A stretch of 64,000 nt of DNA from Promicromonospora iranensis (GTDB taxonomy: Bacteria; Actinomycetota; Actinomycetes; Actinomycetales; Cellulomonadaceae), in the NCBI RefSeq assembly GCF_028994805.1, contig NZ_JAJQQP010000006.1, positions 124,001-188,000 of the forward strand. Direction: 5' to 3'. Of this stretch, positions 11,295-19,950 are shown piece after piece; position 1 is the first letter of the stretch, and the number at the start of each line of letters is the position of its first letter. A program made the translations under genes and the position numbers. The notes under the pieces are model-generated. The model did no database searches. It was given only the letters and a program-made list of their open reading frames with translations, and had not been told where the DNA came from.

Positions 11295-11397
11295 CCGGTG
11301 CCTGCGGGAGATCCGCCGGCCGAGCCGAACGGCCGGTGGTACGCAACCGTTGGTCGAGCTTGTCGAGACCCCTGACTTCATTCTTTCGAGGAGACAC

Positions 11398-12000
11398 ATG
11401 CAGCTGACCGTCGCCCGCGTCAGCAAGGCGCACGGGCTCAAGGGCGAGGTGGCCCTCGACCTGCGCACGGACGACCCGGAGACCCGGCTCGCCGTCGGCG
11501 AGCGGCTCGAGACGCTGCCGCCCGACGTCGGGCCGCTGACCGTCACGCACGCGCGCGAGCACCAGGGCCGGTGGCTCGTCACGTTCGCCGAGATCACCGG
11601 CCGGACCGCTGCCGAGGAGCTGCGCGGCACCGAGCTCGTCGTCGAGGTGGACGTCTCGGACGAGGAGGACGCCTGGTACCCGCACGAGCTCGCGGGCCTG
11701 CGCGTCGAGCTCGAGGACGGCACGGTGATCGGCAAGGTCGTCTCCCTGGAGTACATGCCCGCGCACGAGGCGCTCCTCATCGAGGAGACCCTGCCCGACG
11801 GCGGCACCACCCGCACGCTGGTCCCGTTCGTCCTGGCGATCGTGCCGGTGGTCGACGTCGAAGGTGGTCGCGTCGTGCTGACCCCGCCCGGGGGGCTGCT
11901 GGCGCGCGACGCCGACGCCGCGATCGTCGACAGTGCCGATGATGTCGACGCGGTCGACAGTGCTGAAAATGCCGACGCGGTCGACCGTGAAGACAGCTGA
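11398..12000 (+). CDS. rimM: 16S rRNA processing protein RimM
   Basis: A 200-residue ribosome maturation factor. The N-terminal RimM barrel starts [20 protein letters not shown], and the PRC-barrel follows ([20 protein letters not shown], ... [19 protein letters not shown]). It binds S19 and matures the head of the 30S subunit. The last 35 residues are an acidic tail with repeated [11 protein letters not shown] units not seen in most RimM. The ATG follows CGAGGAGAC. A GGTCGAG-CTTG-TCGAGACC type word, a short repeat often seen in actinobacteria, lies in the leader (11352-11371). Only one base separates it from trmD. Confidence 0.96.
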   Translation: MQLTVARVSKAHGLKGEVALDLRTDDPETRLAVGERLETLPPDVGPLTVTHAREHQGRWLVTFAEITGRTAAEELRGTELVVEVDVSDEEDAWYPHELAGLRVELEDGTVIGKVVSLEYMPAHEALLIEETLPDGGTTRTLVPFVLAIVPVVDVEGGRVVLTPPGGLLARDADAAIVDSADDVDAVDSAENADAVDREDS

Positions 12001-12001
12001 C

Positions 12002-12793
12002 GTGCGCGTCGACGTCATCTCGATCTTTCCCGACTACCTGGCGGCGCTCGACCTGTCGCTCGTGGGCAAGGCGCGGCAGCGCGGCCTGCTCGACCTGCGG
12101 GTCCATGACCTGCGCGACTGGACCACCGACCGGCACCGCACGGTGGACGACACCCCGTTCGGCGGGGGAGCGGGCATGGTCATGCGCCCCGACGTCTGGG
12201 GCACCGCCCTCGACGAGGTGCTCGGTGCCGGCACGGAGGGAGCGCACCTGATCGTGCCGACGCCGTCGGGCGAGGTGTTCACCCAGCGGCACGCCGAGAG
12301 GCTGGCGACCGCCGAGCAGCTCGTGTTCGCGTGCGGGCGGTACGAGGGCATCGACGCGCGCGTGGCCCAGCACTACCGGGACGCCGGCGTCACGGTGCAC
12401 GAGCTGTCGATCGGCGACTACGTGCTCAACGGTGGCGAGGTCGCCTCGCTGGTCATGATCGAGGCGGTGGCGCGGCTCATCCCCGGCATGGTCGGCAACC
12501 CGGACTCGCTGGTGGAGGAGTCGCACGGCGCGGCCGGCCTGCTGGAGTACCCGGTGTACACGAAGCCGCCGTCCTGGGCGGACCTGGAGATCCCCGAGGT
12601 GCTGCTGTCGGGCCACCACGCGAAGATCGAGCGCTGGCGCCGGGACCGCGCCCTGGAGCGGACGGCGCGCCTGCGGCCCGACATGATCGCCGCGCTCGAC
12701 GTGGCGAGCCTGGACAAGCACGACCTGGCGCTGCTGGGAGAGCTCGGCTGGGCTCCGGACCCGGACGACGACGGGACGCTGGCCCGCGGTTGA
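12002..12793 (+). CDS. trmD: tRNA (guanine-N1)-methyltransferase TrmD
   Basis: A 263-residue SPOUT methyltransferase that makes m1G37 in tRNA. It begins [20 protein letters not shown]. Key motifs are [22 protein letters not shown], and [13 protein letters not shown], the knot that binds S-adenosylmethionine; [14 protein letters not shown] is the C-terminal tRNA-binding part. The GTG at 12002, one base after the rimM stop, fits the family start. The frame is open further into rimM but without homology. Confidence 0.97.
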   Translation: MRVDVISIFPDYLAALDLSLVGKARQRGLLDLRVHDLRDWTTDRHRTVDDTPFGGGAGMVMRPDVWGTALDEVLGAGTEGAHLIVPTPSGEVFTQRHAERLATAEQLVFACGRYEGIDARVAQHYRDAGVTVHELSIGDYVLNGGEVASLVMIEAVARLIPGMVGNPDSLVEESHGAAGLLEYPVYTKPPSWADLEIPEVLLSGHHAKIERWRRDRALERTARLRPDMIAALDVASLDKHDLALLGELGWAPDPDDDGTLARG

Positions 12794-13041
12794 GCCGGCT
12801 CCGAGCCCGCGGCTGAGGTCACACCTGCTCGGGGCGTCGATCCCCGCGCTCGTGTGGCAGAATGAGCCGTCGGTGCGTCGCCGGTCAGGTCTCTGCCACA
12901 GGGGACGGCCGGGGCGGGCAACCGCCCCTGACCGGGTAATGCCGCACCTTCCATCCTCACCCTTCCGGGACCCGACGGCCAACAGGCCGAGGCGGGGCCC
13001 ACGATATTCGCGCCTGACCTGTGGCAGGCCCGGAGAGAACA

Positions 13042-13389
13042 ATGCAGAAGCTCGACATGATCGACGCAGCCTCGCTGCGATCCGACATCCCGGAGTTCCG
13101 CGCCGGTGACACGGTCAAGGTCAACGTCAAGGTCGTCGAGGGCAACCGCTCTCGTATCCAGGCGTTCCAGGGCGTCGTGATCTCCCGCCACGGCGGCGGG
13201 ATCGGCGAGACGTTCGCTGTCCGCAAGGTCAGCTTCGGTGTCGGCGTGGAGCGCAAGTTCCCGCTGCACGCGCCGTCGATCGAGTCCATCGAGGTCGTCA
13301 GCCGTGGCATCGTCCGCCGCGCGAAGCTCTACTACCTCCGCGACCTGCGCGGCAAGAAGGCGAAGATCCGCGAGAAGCGCGACAGCTGA
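13042..13389 (+). CDS. rplS: 50S ribosomal protein L19
   Basis: A 115-residue L19 with the conserved [25 protein letters not shown] and [12 protein letters not shown], and the terminal [18 protein letters not shown]. It sits at the 30S-50S interface. The ATG follows GGAGAGA. A 248-base leader precedes it. GGCAGAAT near 12857 could be a -10, suggesting its own promoter; no other structure stands out in that gap. Confidence 0.98.
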   Translation: MQKLDMIDAASLRSDIPEFRAGDTVKVNVKVVEGNRSRIQAFQGVVISRHGGGIGETFAVRKVSFGVGVERKFPLHAPSIESIEVVSRGIVRRAKLYYLRDLRGKKAKIREKRDS

Positions 13390-13420
13390 CGCGTCCAGCA
13401 CTTCAGCACGCACCAGGCAG

Positions 13421-13454
13421 CGGCCGCCGTCCTCAGCACCGAGGGCGGCGGCCG
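13421..13454 (+). terminator. Hairpin terminator after rplS
   Basis: Bases 13421-13434 and 13441-13454 form a 14-bp stem (one G-T wobble) with the six-base loop AGCACC, 32 bases after the rplS stop. There is no T-tract. Confidence 0.7.
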
Positions 13455-13562
13455 ACGCCGTACGTGCTCCGTGACCTGCGTCTGTGGGGATATCAGACGG
13501 GGGTCGTGTGCGCCCGCGAGGCTATTTCGCCGCGGGCGCCCCGAGGTGACAGAGTTACCCTC

Positions 13563-14381
13563 GTGACGAGTTTCGACCGGGTGGCGCCGCCCACCCCTAT
13601 CGATGGGACGCCCTTGAGCGCAGCAGAACCGTGGGAGAACAGCGGGGCGCATCGTCGGGGCGGAGCCGCGCACGGTCGTGAACCGCGCAAGCAGCAGTCC
13701 GGTTTCCTCGCGATGCTCAGGGAGATCGGGATCATCGTCGTCAGCGCGCTGATCCTGTCGTGGCTCATCAAGACGCTGCTGGTGCAGCCGTTCTACATTC
13801 CCAGCGCGTCCATGGAGGACACGCTGACGGAGGGCGACCGCGTGATGGCGTCCCGCCTGACGCCGGGGCCGTTCGACCTGGAGCACGGGGACATCGTCGT
13901 CTTCGTCGACCCGGGTGACTGGCTGCCGCCGTACCCGGCGCCCGACCGCGGCCCCGTGGGCAACGCGGCCGTGTCGTTCCTGACCACCGTGGGTCTCCTG
14001 CCGCAGGACACCGGTGACCACCTCATCAAGCGCCTGGTCGGGCTGCCCGGTGACACCGTCGTGTGCTGCGACGCCGAGGGGCGTGTGTCGGTGAACGGCG
14101 CGGCCATCGACGAGACGTACATCAAGCCCGGCTCGGAACCGAGCCAGGACCCGTTCGAGGTCACGGTGCCCGACGGCATGCTGTGGGTCATGGGTGACAA
14201 CCGCCAGAACTCGCAGGACTCGCGCTACAACCGCGGCAAGCCGGGCGGCGGGTTCGTGCCCGTCGACAACGTGGTGGGTACCGCCTTCGCCACCGTGTGG
14301 CCCCTGGACCGGCTGGACTGGCACAGCACCCCGAGCCACGTCTTCGCCGGCGTCCCGGACGCGCCTCCCGCGGAGCAGTAG
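13563..14381 (+). CDS. lepB: Type I signal peptidase LepB
   Basis: A 272-residue membrane protease of the S26 family. An N-terminal membrane helix (REIGIIVVSALILSWLI, about residues 57-73) precedes box B, PSASMEDTL, with the catalytic Ser. HLIKRLVGLPGD holds the catalytic Lys, and GDNRQNSQDSR is the last conserved box. It removes Sec signal peptides outside the membrane. GTG 13563 is preferred; the frame is open to 13464 without family resemblance. A 50-residue cytoplasmic N-tail is typical for actinobacteria. It abuts rnhB with no gap. Confidence 0.95.
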   Translation: MTSFDRVAPPTPIDGTPLSAAEPWENSGAHRRGGAAHGREPRKQQSGFLAMLREIGIIVVSALILSWLIKTLLVQPFYIPSASMEDTLTEGDRVMASRLTPGPFDLEHGDIVVFVDPGDWLPPYPAPDRGPVGNAAVSFLTTVGLLPQDTGDHLIKRLVGLPGDTVVCCDAEGRVSVNGAAIDETYIKPGSEPSQDPFEVTVPDGMLWVMGDNRQNSQDSRYNRGKPGGGFVPVDNVVGTAFATVWPLDRLDWHSTPSHVFAGVPDAPPAEQ

Positions 14382-15074
14382 GTGGTCCGCGCGGTGCCCA
14401 CGCTGCGACACGAGAGGGCGCTCCTCGCCTCCGGCGCCCGCCTCGTCGCGGGCATGGACGAGGTGGGGCGCGGGGCCCTGGCGGGCCCGGTCAGCGTGGG
14501 CGTCGTGGTGGTCGACGCCGCCACCCGCACCGGGCCGAAGGGCGTCGCCGACTCGAAGCTGCTGACGCCGGTCGCCCGGGAGGCCATCGCGCCCGCGGTG
14601 CGCCGCTGGGCGGTGGCCTGGGGCGTCGGCCACGCGGGGCCGGCCGAGATCGACGAGGTCGGGATCATCGCGGCGCTCCGGCTGGCCGGCCGGCGTGCGC
14701 TCGCCCAGGTGCGCCTGATGTGCGGCGACGTCGACGTCGTCGTGCTGGACGGCAAGCACGACTGGCTCTCCACCCCGTCGCTCGACCTGTTCGCGGCGGC
14801 GGACGCGCCCGACGACGGCGTCCCCGACCCCGCGGTGCGGACGCTGGTCAAGGCCGACATGACCTGCACCTCGGTGGCGGCCGCGAGCGTGCTGGCCAAG
14901 GTGGAGCGCGACGCGATCCTCGTCGAGCTGGCACAGCGGCACCCGGAGTACGCCTGGGACCAGAACAAGGGCTACAGCGCGAAGGCTCACATGGACGCCC
15001 TGGGGCTGCACGGACCCACCCCGCAGCACCGCAGATCCTGGAACCTGCCCGGAACCGCCGCGTCGGTGGGATGA
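14382..15074 (+). CDS. rnhB: Ribonuclease HII
   Basis: A 230-residue RNase HII that nicks RNA in RNA-DNA hybrids and excises misincorporated ribonucleotides. Motif I is [15 protein letters not shown], with the catalytic DE pair. The third and fourth acids are in [10 protein letters not shown] and [19 protein letters not shown]. The last motif is [21 protein letters not shown] 14382 directly follows the lepB stop. Confidence 0.96.
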   Translation: MVRAVPTLRHERALLASGARLVAGMDEVGRGALAGPVSVGVVVVDAATRTGPKGVADSKLLTPVAREAIAPAVRRWAVAWGVGHAGPAEIDEVGIIAALRLAGRRALAQVRLMCGDVDVVVLDGKHDWLSTPSLDLFAAADAPDDGVPDPAVRTLVKADMTCTSVAAASVLAKVERDAILVELAQRHPEYAWDQNKGYSAKAHMDALGLHGPTPQHRRSWNLPGTAASVG

Positions 15075-15081
15075 TGTCGTC

Positions 15082-15381
15082 GTGAGCGCCGAAGACCTCG
15101 AGAACTACGAGACCGAGATGGAGCTCGCGCTCTATCGCGAGTACCGCGACGTGGTGGGCCTGTTCTCCTACGTGGTGGAGACCGAGCGCCGGTTCTACCT
15201 GGCCAATCAGGTGGACCTGCAGGTGCGGTCCGCAGCGGGTGAGGTGTACTTCGAGCTGCGGCTCGCCGACGCCTGGGTGTGGGACGTCTACCGCTCCGCG
15301 CGCTTCGTGAAGTCGGTGCGTGTCGTGACGTTCAAGGACGTGAACGTCGAGGAGCTGTCGAAGGCGGAGCTGGCCCTCTGA
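15082..15381 (+). CDS. DUF2469 family protein
   Basis: A 99-residue conserved actinobacterial protein (SAEDLENYETEMELALYREYRDVV..., ending VNVEELSKAELAL). The family is almost invariably next to rnhB, and its role is unknown. The GTG start is seven bases after the rnhB stop and within the same transcript. It is highly acidic and has no membrane segment. Confidence 0.93.
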   Translation: MSAEDLENYETEMELALYREYRDVVGLFSYVVETERRFYLANQVDLQVRSAAGEVYFELRLADAWVWDVYRSARFVKSVRVVTFKDVNVEELSKAELAL

Positions 15382-15478
15382 GGTCGCCCGTCTGACTCGT
15401 TCCCCCGTCCAGGTAAGGGATTCACCCACCATCCGGCCGTTGCCTTGACGGCGCGCTCGCGGAGCGGGCAGCCTCGCA

Positions 15479-15501
15479 ATTGGTAAATATTGATTACCAA
15501 T
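15479..15501. promoter_or_regulatory. A/T-rich palindromic operator before the GH16-like gene
   Basis: ATTGGTAA and TTACCAAT are perfect inverted 8-mers separated by ATATTGA, ending 10 bases before the start codon. This is a striking A/T island in 72% G+C DNA. A TTGACG at 15445-15450 may be part of the promoter. The layout suggests a repressor that covers the transcription start. Confidence 0.65.
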
Positions 15502-15511
15502 GGAGGTAGAG

Positions 15512-16399
15512 ATGCGCATCCCGGCGATCCTTGCGACGACATCCGTAGCGGCCGTGCTCGTCGCCGGGACGGTGGTCCCGGCGGACGCCGCACCGACGGC
15601 GGAGCTGTTCGACGACTTCAGCTACAGCGGTCCGGGCGACCCGCTCCTCGCCCAGCGCGGCTGGTACGTCCGTTCCGGCGGTGGCGGCCCGGGGGTGCCG
15701 GGCGCGGTGTGGTCGAGGGACCACGTCTCGTTCCCCGCGGCCGACGGCGGCCAGGCGCTGGAGCTCAAGGCGTCCACCGAGGGCCCCGCCGGCGCCACCG
15801 TGCAGTCGGAGGTCTCCCACCAGCGCAAGTTCGCCGAGGGCACCTATGCCGCCCGGGTACGTTTCGCGGATGCCCCGGTCAGTGGTCCGGACGGCGACGA
15901 GACCGTCCAGAGCTTCTTCACGATCACGCCGCTCGACGCGCCGATGGACCCTGACTACGGCGAGCTCGACTTCGAGTACCTGCCGAACGGCGGCTGGGGT
16001 GAGAGCGGTCCGACGCTTTTCATGACCACGTGGGAGACCTACCAGCCCGATCCGTGGCTCGCGGACAACGTCCATGGCACGGTCTCGGCAAGCCTGGACG
16101 GTTGGCACGACCTCGTGATCCAGGTCGCCGACGGCCGGGTGACCTACTACCTAGACGGCACCGAGGTGGCCGACCACGGCGACAAGTACTACCCGGAGAC
16201 GGACATGGCGATCAGCTTCAACCACTGGTTCATCGCCGGTGGCCAGGTCGCCGACCCGACGCCCCGTGACTATGTCGAGCAGGTCGACTACGTCTACTTC
16301 GCCCAGGACGAGGTCGTCCCGCCGGCCGAGGTGACCGCCCGGGTCCAGCAGTTCCGGGCCGAGTCGGTGAGCTGGACGGACACCGTCCCGGCCGGCTGA
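15512..16399 (+). CDS. Secreted glycoside hydrolase family 16-like protein
   Basis: A 295-residue exported protein. A Sec signal peptide (about residues 1-27, IPAILATTSVAAVLVAGTVV then ADAAP) is followed by one domain with a jelly-roll pattern. GELDFEYLPNGGWG fits the GH16 catalytic ExDxE motif (Glu nucleophile, Asp, Glu acid/base); LFMTTWETYQ and DGWHDLVIQVADGRVTYYLDGTEV match the following strands. The likely substrate is a beta-glucan or related polysaccharide, but this is inferred. The ATG 15512 has GGAGG five bases upstream; ATG 15500 is in frame but overlaps the operator. Confidence 0.8.
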   Translation: MRIPAILATTSVAAVLVAGTVVPADAAPTAELFDDFSYSGPGDPLLAQRGWYVRSGGGGPGVPGAVWSRDHVSFPAADGGQALELKASTEGPAGATVQSEVSHQRKFAEGTYAARVRFADAPVSGPDGDETVQSFFTITPLDAPMDPDYGELDFEYLPNGGWGESGPTLFMTTWETYQPDPWLADNVHGTVSASLDGWHDLVIQVADGRVTYYLDGTEVADHGDKYYPETDMAISFNHWFIAGGQVADPTPRDYVEQVDYVYFAQDEVVPPAEVTARVQQFRAESVSWTDTVPAG

Positions 16400-16559
16400 C
16401 CTGATCAGGGGCGGCCCGGGGCCACCGGCGCCGGGCCGCGCCCAGAAGTCGTCCCGGCTTGCCATGTACCCCCGTGGCGGAGTCCCAGCGGTCCGAGCGC
16501 TACGTCGGGCCTGTGGATCGTCGATCTGTGCACAGATGGGCCGCGGACGCCGTCGGACG

Positions 16560-16597
16560 GTCCACCTCCGTGACCAAGGTTGGTCACGGAGGTGGAC
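16560..16597 (+). promoter_or_regulatory. 17-bp hairpin covering the yraN ribosome-binding site
   Basis: Bases 16560-16576 and 16581-16597 are perfectly complementary around the loop AGGT. The right arm contains CGGAGGT, the Shine-Dalgarno of yraN. In mRNA the site would be sequestered. Confidence 0.8.
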
Positions 16598-16600
16598 GCG

Positions 16601-17032
16601 ATGGCGAAGAAGGACGGCGTGGGCCGGTACGGCGAGCGGGTAGCGCTGCAGCATGTGAGGGCACGCGGCTGGGAGGTGCTCGACACCAACTGGCGGGGCA
16701 AGGACGGAGAGCTCGACATCGTCGCGCTCGACGGCGACGTGCTCGTGGTGATCGAAGTCAAGACCCGGTCCGGCCACGGGTTCGGGCACCCGGCAGAGGC
16801 GGTCACGCCGCGCAAGCTGGCGCGCATCAAGCGGCTGACGGGGCAGTGGCTCACCGCGTTCCGGGAACGGCTGGCCGCGGCGCGGCTCCAGGAGGAGGCG
16901 GCGCCGGGCAGCGCGGTGCCGGTGCTGCCGAACGTGCGGACGCGCTTCGGCGGGATCCGGATCGACGTGGTGGCGGTGACGCTGCAGGCCCAGGGGCGCG
17001 CGGTCGTCGAGCACCTCGAGTCGGTGGCCTGA
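16601..17032 (+). CDS. YraN family (UPF0102) endonuclease-like protein
   Basis: A 143-residue protein of the YraN family with a restriction-endonuclease-like fold: GRYGERVALQHVRARGWEVL, then NWRGKDGELDIVALDGDVLVVIEVKTRSG, which supplies the E...GE(x)D...ExK nuclease pattern. The role in the cell is not established. It is the usual first gene of the yraN-comM-dprA string. ATG 16601 has CGGAGG at a suitable distance, but within a 17-bp hairpin. Its stop overlaps the comM start. Confidence 0.9.
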   Translation: MAKKDGVGRYGERVALQHVRARGWEVLDTNWRGKDGELDIVALDGDVLVVIEVKTRSGHGFGHPAEAVTPRKLARIKRLTGQWLTAFRERLAAARLQEEAAPGSAVPVLPNVRTRFGGIRIDVVAVTLQAQGRAVVEHLESVA

Positions 17033-18579
17033 TGGGGACGGCGACCACACGGGCGGTCTCGCTCGTGGGGCTGCAGGGGCACGTGGTGGAGGTGCAGGCA
17101 CACCTCGCGGCGTCGGTCCCCGGGTTCACGCTGGTGGGGCTGCCGGACGCCGCCCTGAGCGAGTCCCGCGACCGGGTCCGGGCGGCGGTGACCAGCACGG
17201 GCCTGCAGTGGCCCGTCAAGAAGATCACCGTCAACCTCTCGCCCGCGTCGCTGCGCAAGCAGGGCAGCTCGTACGACCTGGCGATAGCGGTGGCGATCCT
17301 GGCCGGTGCCGAGGGGCCGTCGTCCGCGGGCCTGCGGCGGGAGGGGCTGGACCGGGTGGTCCACCTGGGCGAGCTGGGGCTCGACGGGCGGCTGCAGCCG
17401 GTGCGCGGGGTGCTGCCCGCTGTCGCGGCGGCGGTGGACGCGGGATACCGGGACGTCGTCGTGGCGGCCGGGGACCGTGACGAGGCGGGCCTGGTGCCGG
17501 GCGCCCGGGTGGTGGGCGCGGCGAGCCTGGCCGAGGTGGTGGCACTGCACGGCGGGCCGCACGAGCTGGTGCGGGAGGTGGTGACCGTGCGGCCGACCCG
17601 GTCGGCGCTGCCCGCACGGCTGCCGGGCGACCTGGCCGACGTGCTGGGGCAGGAGCGGCCGCGTGCAGCGCTGGAGGTGGCTGCTGCGGGCGGTCACCAC
17701 CTGCTGCTCGTCGGGCCGCCGGGAGCAGGCAAGACCATGCTGGCGTCCCGCCTCCCGGGGATCCTCCCGGACCTCACCGACCGGGAGGCCGTCGAGGTCA
17801 CCGCGGTGCACTCCGTGGCGGGCACGTTCGACCCGGGTGGCGGGCTGATCCGTCGGCCGCCGTTCGAGGACCCGCACCACACGGCCACCCCGGCCGCCGT
17901 GGTGGGTGGTGGGTCCGGCATCGCTCGCCCGGGCGCGGTGTCGCGGGCCCACCGCGGGATCCTGTTCCTGGACGAGGCCCCGGAATTCGGCGCGCGGGTG
18001 CTGGAGACGCTCCGGCAGCCGCTGGAGCAGGGCGAGCTCGTGATCCACCGGTCGGGCGGCGCGGCGCGCTACCCGGCCCGGTTCCAGCTCGTGCTGGCGG
18101 CCAACCCCTGCCCCTGCGGCCTCGCTGTGGGCAAGGGGCTGGAGTGCAGCTGCTCGCCGACGGTGCGGCGCCGGTACTTCGCCAGGCTGTCCGGTCCGCT
18201 GCTGGACCGCGTGGACGTGCAGGTCGAGGTGCAGCCCGTCGACCGGGTCGAGAGCATGGAGGGCAGCTCCGAGCCGACGTCGGTCGTGGCCGCCCGGGTG
18301 CTCGCCGCGCGGGAGGCCGCACGGGCCCGGCTGGCCGACACCCCCTGGTCCACCAACGCGGAGATGCCGGGGCGGTTCCTCCGCGACCTGCTCCGGCCGC
18401 ACCCCGGTCTGCTCGGCCCGATCGAACGCGCGATGACCGACGGGCGGCTCAGCCTGCGCGGGGTCGACCGGGTCCTGCGGATGGCCTGGACCATCGCGGA
18501 CCTCGCGGGGCGTGCCGCGCCCACGGTGTCCGACGTCGGCAACGCTCTGCTGCTGCGCACCGGAGGCGACCATGGGTGA
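17032..18579 (+). CDS. ComM/YifB family Mg-chelatase-like AAA+ ATPase
   Basis: A 515-residue protein. The N-terminal ChlI-like Lon-protease fold (GFTLVGLPDAALSESRDRVRAAV..., VNLSPASLRKQGSSYDLAIA) is followed by the AAA+ core: Walker A GPPGAGKTML (about 227), Walker B GILFLDEAPEF, and a Cys cluster NPCPCG...CSCSP, all family marks. In naturally competent bacteria ComM is a branch-migration helicase for integrating incoming DNA. The ATG overlaps the yraN stop by one base, and the 3' end overlaps dprA by eight bases. Confidence 0.94.
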   Translation: MGTATTRAVSLVGLQGHVVEVQAHLAASVPGFTLVGLPDAALSESRDRVRAAVTSTGLQWPVKKITVNLSPASLRKQGSSYDLAIAVAILAGAEGPSSAGLRREGLDRVVHLGELGLDGRLQPVRGVLPAVAAAVDAGYRDVVVAAGDRDEAGLVPGARVVGAASLAEVVALHGGPHELVREVVTVRPTRSALPARLPGDLADVLGQERPRAALEVAAAGGHHLLLVGPPGAGKTMLASRLPGILPDLTDREAVEVTAVHSVAGTFDPGGGLIRRPPFEDPHHTATPAAVVGGGSGIARPGAVSRAHRGILFLDEAPEFGARVLETLRQPLEQGELVIHRSGGAARYPARFQLVLAANPCPCGLAVGKGLECSCSPTVRRRYFARLSGPLLDRVDVQVEVQPVDRVESMEGSSEPTSVVAARVLAAREAARARLADTPWSTNAEMPGRFLRDLLRPHPGLLGPIERAMTDGRLSLRGVDRVLRMAWTIADLAGRAAPTVSDVGNALLLRTGGDHG

Positions 18580-19894
18580 GCCGCTCTTCGACCTGCCCCC
18601 CACGGGCCTCGGGTTCGACGTGGACGACCCGGTGCTGGCACGGGCGGCGTGGAGCCGCATCGCCGAGCCGGGGGACCCGGTGGCGGGCGCCCTGGTGGGC
18701 AACCTCGGCCCGGTCGGTGCGCTGGGCTGGCTGGTGGAGGCTGCCCGGTCCCCGGAGAGAGCGGGGGCGGCGCTCCGGCGGATCGGCGGCGGCCGGGCGC
18801 TGGACGACGTGCCGGGCCGCGGGCCGGCGACGTACTCGGGCAGCCGGGCCGACGCCCCCGGCCGCGTGCTCGGGCCTGCTGCCGAGGGCCCTGCCGCCGG
18901 GGGAGGAGCGTCAGGCGCGCGAGCGGCGGGCCTGGTCGTGGCCGCCGTGCGGCGCTGGGCGCCGCGGCTCGAACGGCTCGACCCCGAGGGTGAGCTCGCG
19001 GTGCTCGACAGGTACGGCGGAACGTTCCTGGCGCCGGACGACCCGCGCTGGCCGGCGGGGTTCGCCGACCTGGGCACCGGCGCGCCGCTGGCCCTGTGGG
19101 TGCGTGGTGACCCCGACCTGACCCGGCTGGCGGTGCGCTCGGTGTCGCTGGTCGGCTCCCGTGCCTGCACCGACTACGGCATCCGTGTGACGCGGACCCT
19201 GGCGTGCGGCCTGGCCGACCGCGGGTTCACCGTCGTCTCGGGCGGCGCCCACGGCATCGACGCGGAGGCGCACCGGGGCGCGCTGGTGTCGGGGTCACCG
19301 ACCGTGGCCTTTCTTGCGGGAGGTGTCGACCGCCTCTATCCCGCGAGCAACACCGACCTGCTGCGGCGGGCCATGGAGCGGGGCGCCGTGGTGAGCGAGG
19401 TGCCGCCGGGATCGGTCCCGGGCAAGCAGCGGTTCCTCAAGCGCAACCGGCTGATCGCGGCACTCACGTCGGGCACGGTGGTCGTCGAGGCGTCCCTCCG
19501 GTCCGGTGCGTTGTCCACGGCCAACCACGCCGCGACGCTGCTGAGGCCGCTGGGCGCGGTGCCGGGTCCGGTCACCTCGATGGCGTCCGCCGGCTGCCAC
19601 GAGCTGCTGCGGCGCGGCGCGGCCGTGTGCGTCACGGATGCGGCGGACGCCGCCGAGCTGGTGGGCGACCTGGGCGAGAGCGCGCCGGAACGCCGGGGCG
19701 AGACCCGGCCCGGCGACGACCTCGACGCCGCAGGCAAGGCCGTGCTGGACGCGCTACCCGTACGGAAGGCGGCGCACGAACGCTCGATCGCCCGGGCGGC
19801 GGGACTCGCGCTCGGCGACACGACGGGTGCGCTCGGGCTGCTGGAGCTCATGGGTCTCGCCGAGCAGAAGGACGGAGGCTGGCGCAGACGCTGA
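18572..19894 (+). CDS. dprA: DNA processing protein DprA
   Basis: A 440-residue DprA/Smf. The Rossmann-like core runs from WPAGFADLGTGAPLALWVRGD through VSLVGSRACTDYG, VVSGGAHGIDAEAH, FLAGGVDRLYPASN, SEVPPG, RFLKRNRLIAALTSGTVVVEA and SGALSTANHA. A C-terminal winged helix (DLDAAGKAVLDALPVRKAAHE...) completes it. DprA loads RecA on incoming single strands. The 120-residue N-terminal region with a Gly/Ala-rich insert is longer than usual. The start is inside comM. Confidence 0.95.
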   Translation: MGEPLFDLPPTGLGFDVDDPVLARAAWSRIAEPGDPVAGALVGNLGPVGALGWLVEAARSPERAGAALRRIGGGRALDDVPGRGPATYSGSRADAPGRVLGPAAEGPAAGGGASGARAAGLVVAAVRRWAPRLERLDPEGELAVLDRYGGTFLAPDDPRWPAGFADLGTGAPLALWVRGDPDLTRLAVRSVSLVGSRACTDYGIRVTRTLACGLADRGFTVVSGGAHGIDAEAHRGALVSGSPTVAFLAGGVDRLYPASNTDLLRRAMERGAVVSEVPPGSVPGKQRFLKRNRLIAALTSGTVVVEASLRSGALSTANHAATLLRPLGAVPGPVTSMASAGCHELLRRGAAVCVTDAADAAELVGDLGESAPERRGETRPGDDLDAAGKAVLDALPVRKAAHERSIARAAGLALGDTTGALGLLELMGLAEQKDGGWRRR

Positions 19895-19912
19895 CGAGGA
19901 GCCGCCGTGCAC

Positions 19913-19948
19913 GGCCGCGGAGCCCGCCCCCGGGCAGGCTCCGCGGCC
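19913..19948. terminator. Bidirectional hairpin between dprA and the oxidoreductase
   Basis: GGCCGCGGAGCC (19913-19924) pairs perfectly with 19937-19948 around a 12-base loop. It sits between the stop codons of two convergent genes, as expected for a shared terminator. Confidence 0.7.
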
Positions 19949-19950
19949 GG

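Noticed and set aside
11350-11372. GGTCGAG-CTTG-TCGAGACC word before rimM as a regulatory site
   Set aside because: A short word of this type is scattered in many actinobacterial genomes, and only one copy occurs here; nothing ties it to rimM.
16459-17031. N-terminal extension of comM upstream of 17032
   Set aside because: It overlaps yraN in another frame and has no similarity to the family; ATG 17032 fits the coupled start.
16405-19170. 921-codon antisense frame over yraN, comM and dprA
   Set aside because: Arg/Pro/Ser-rich product with no motif; the plus-strand genes have all family residues.
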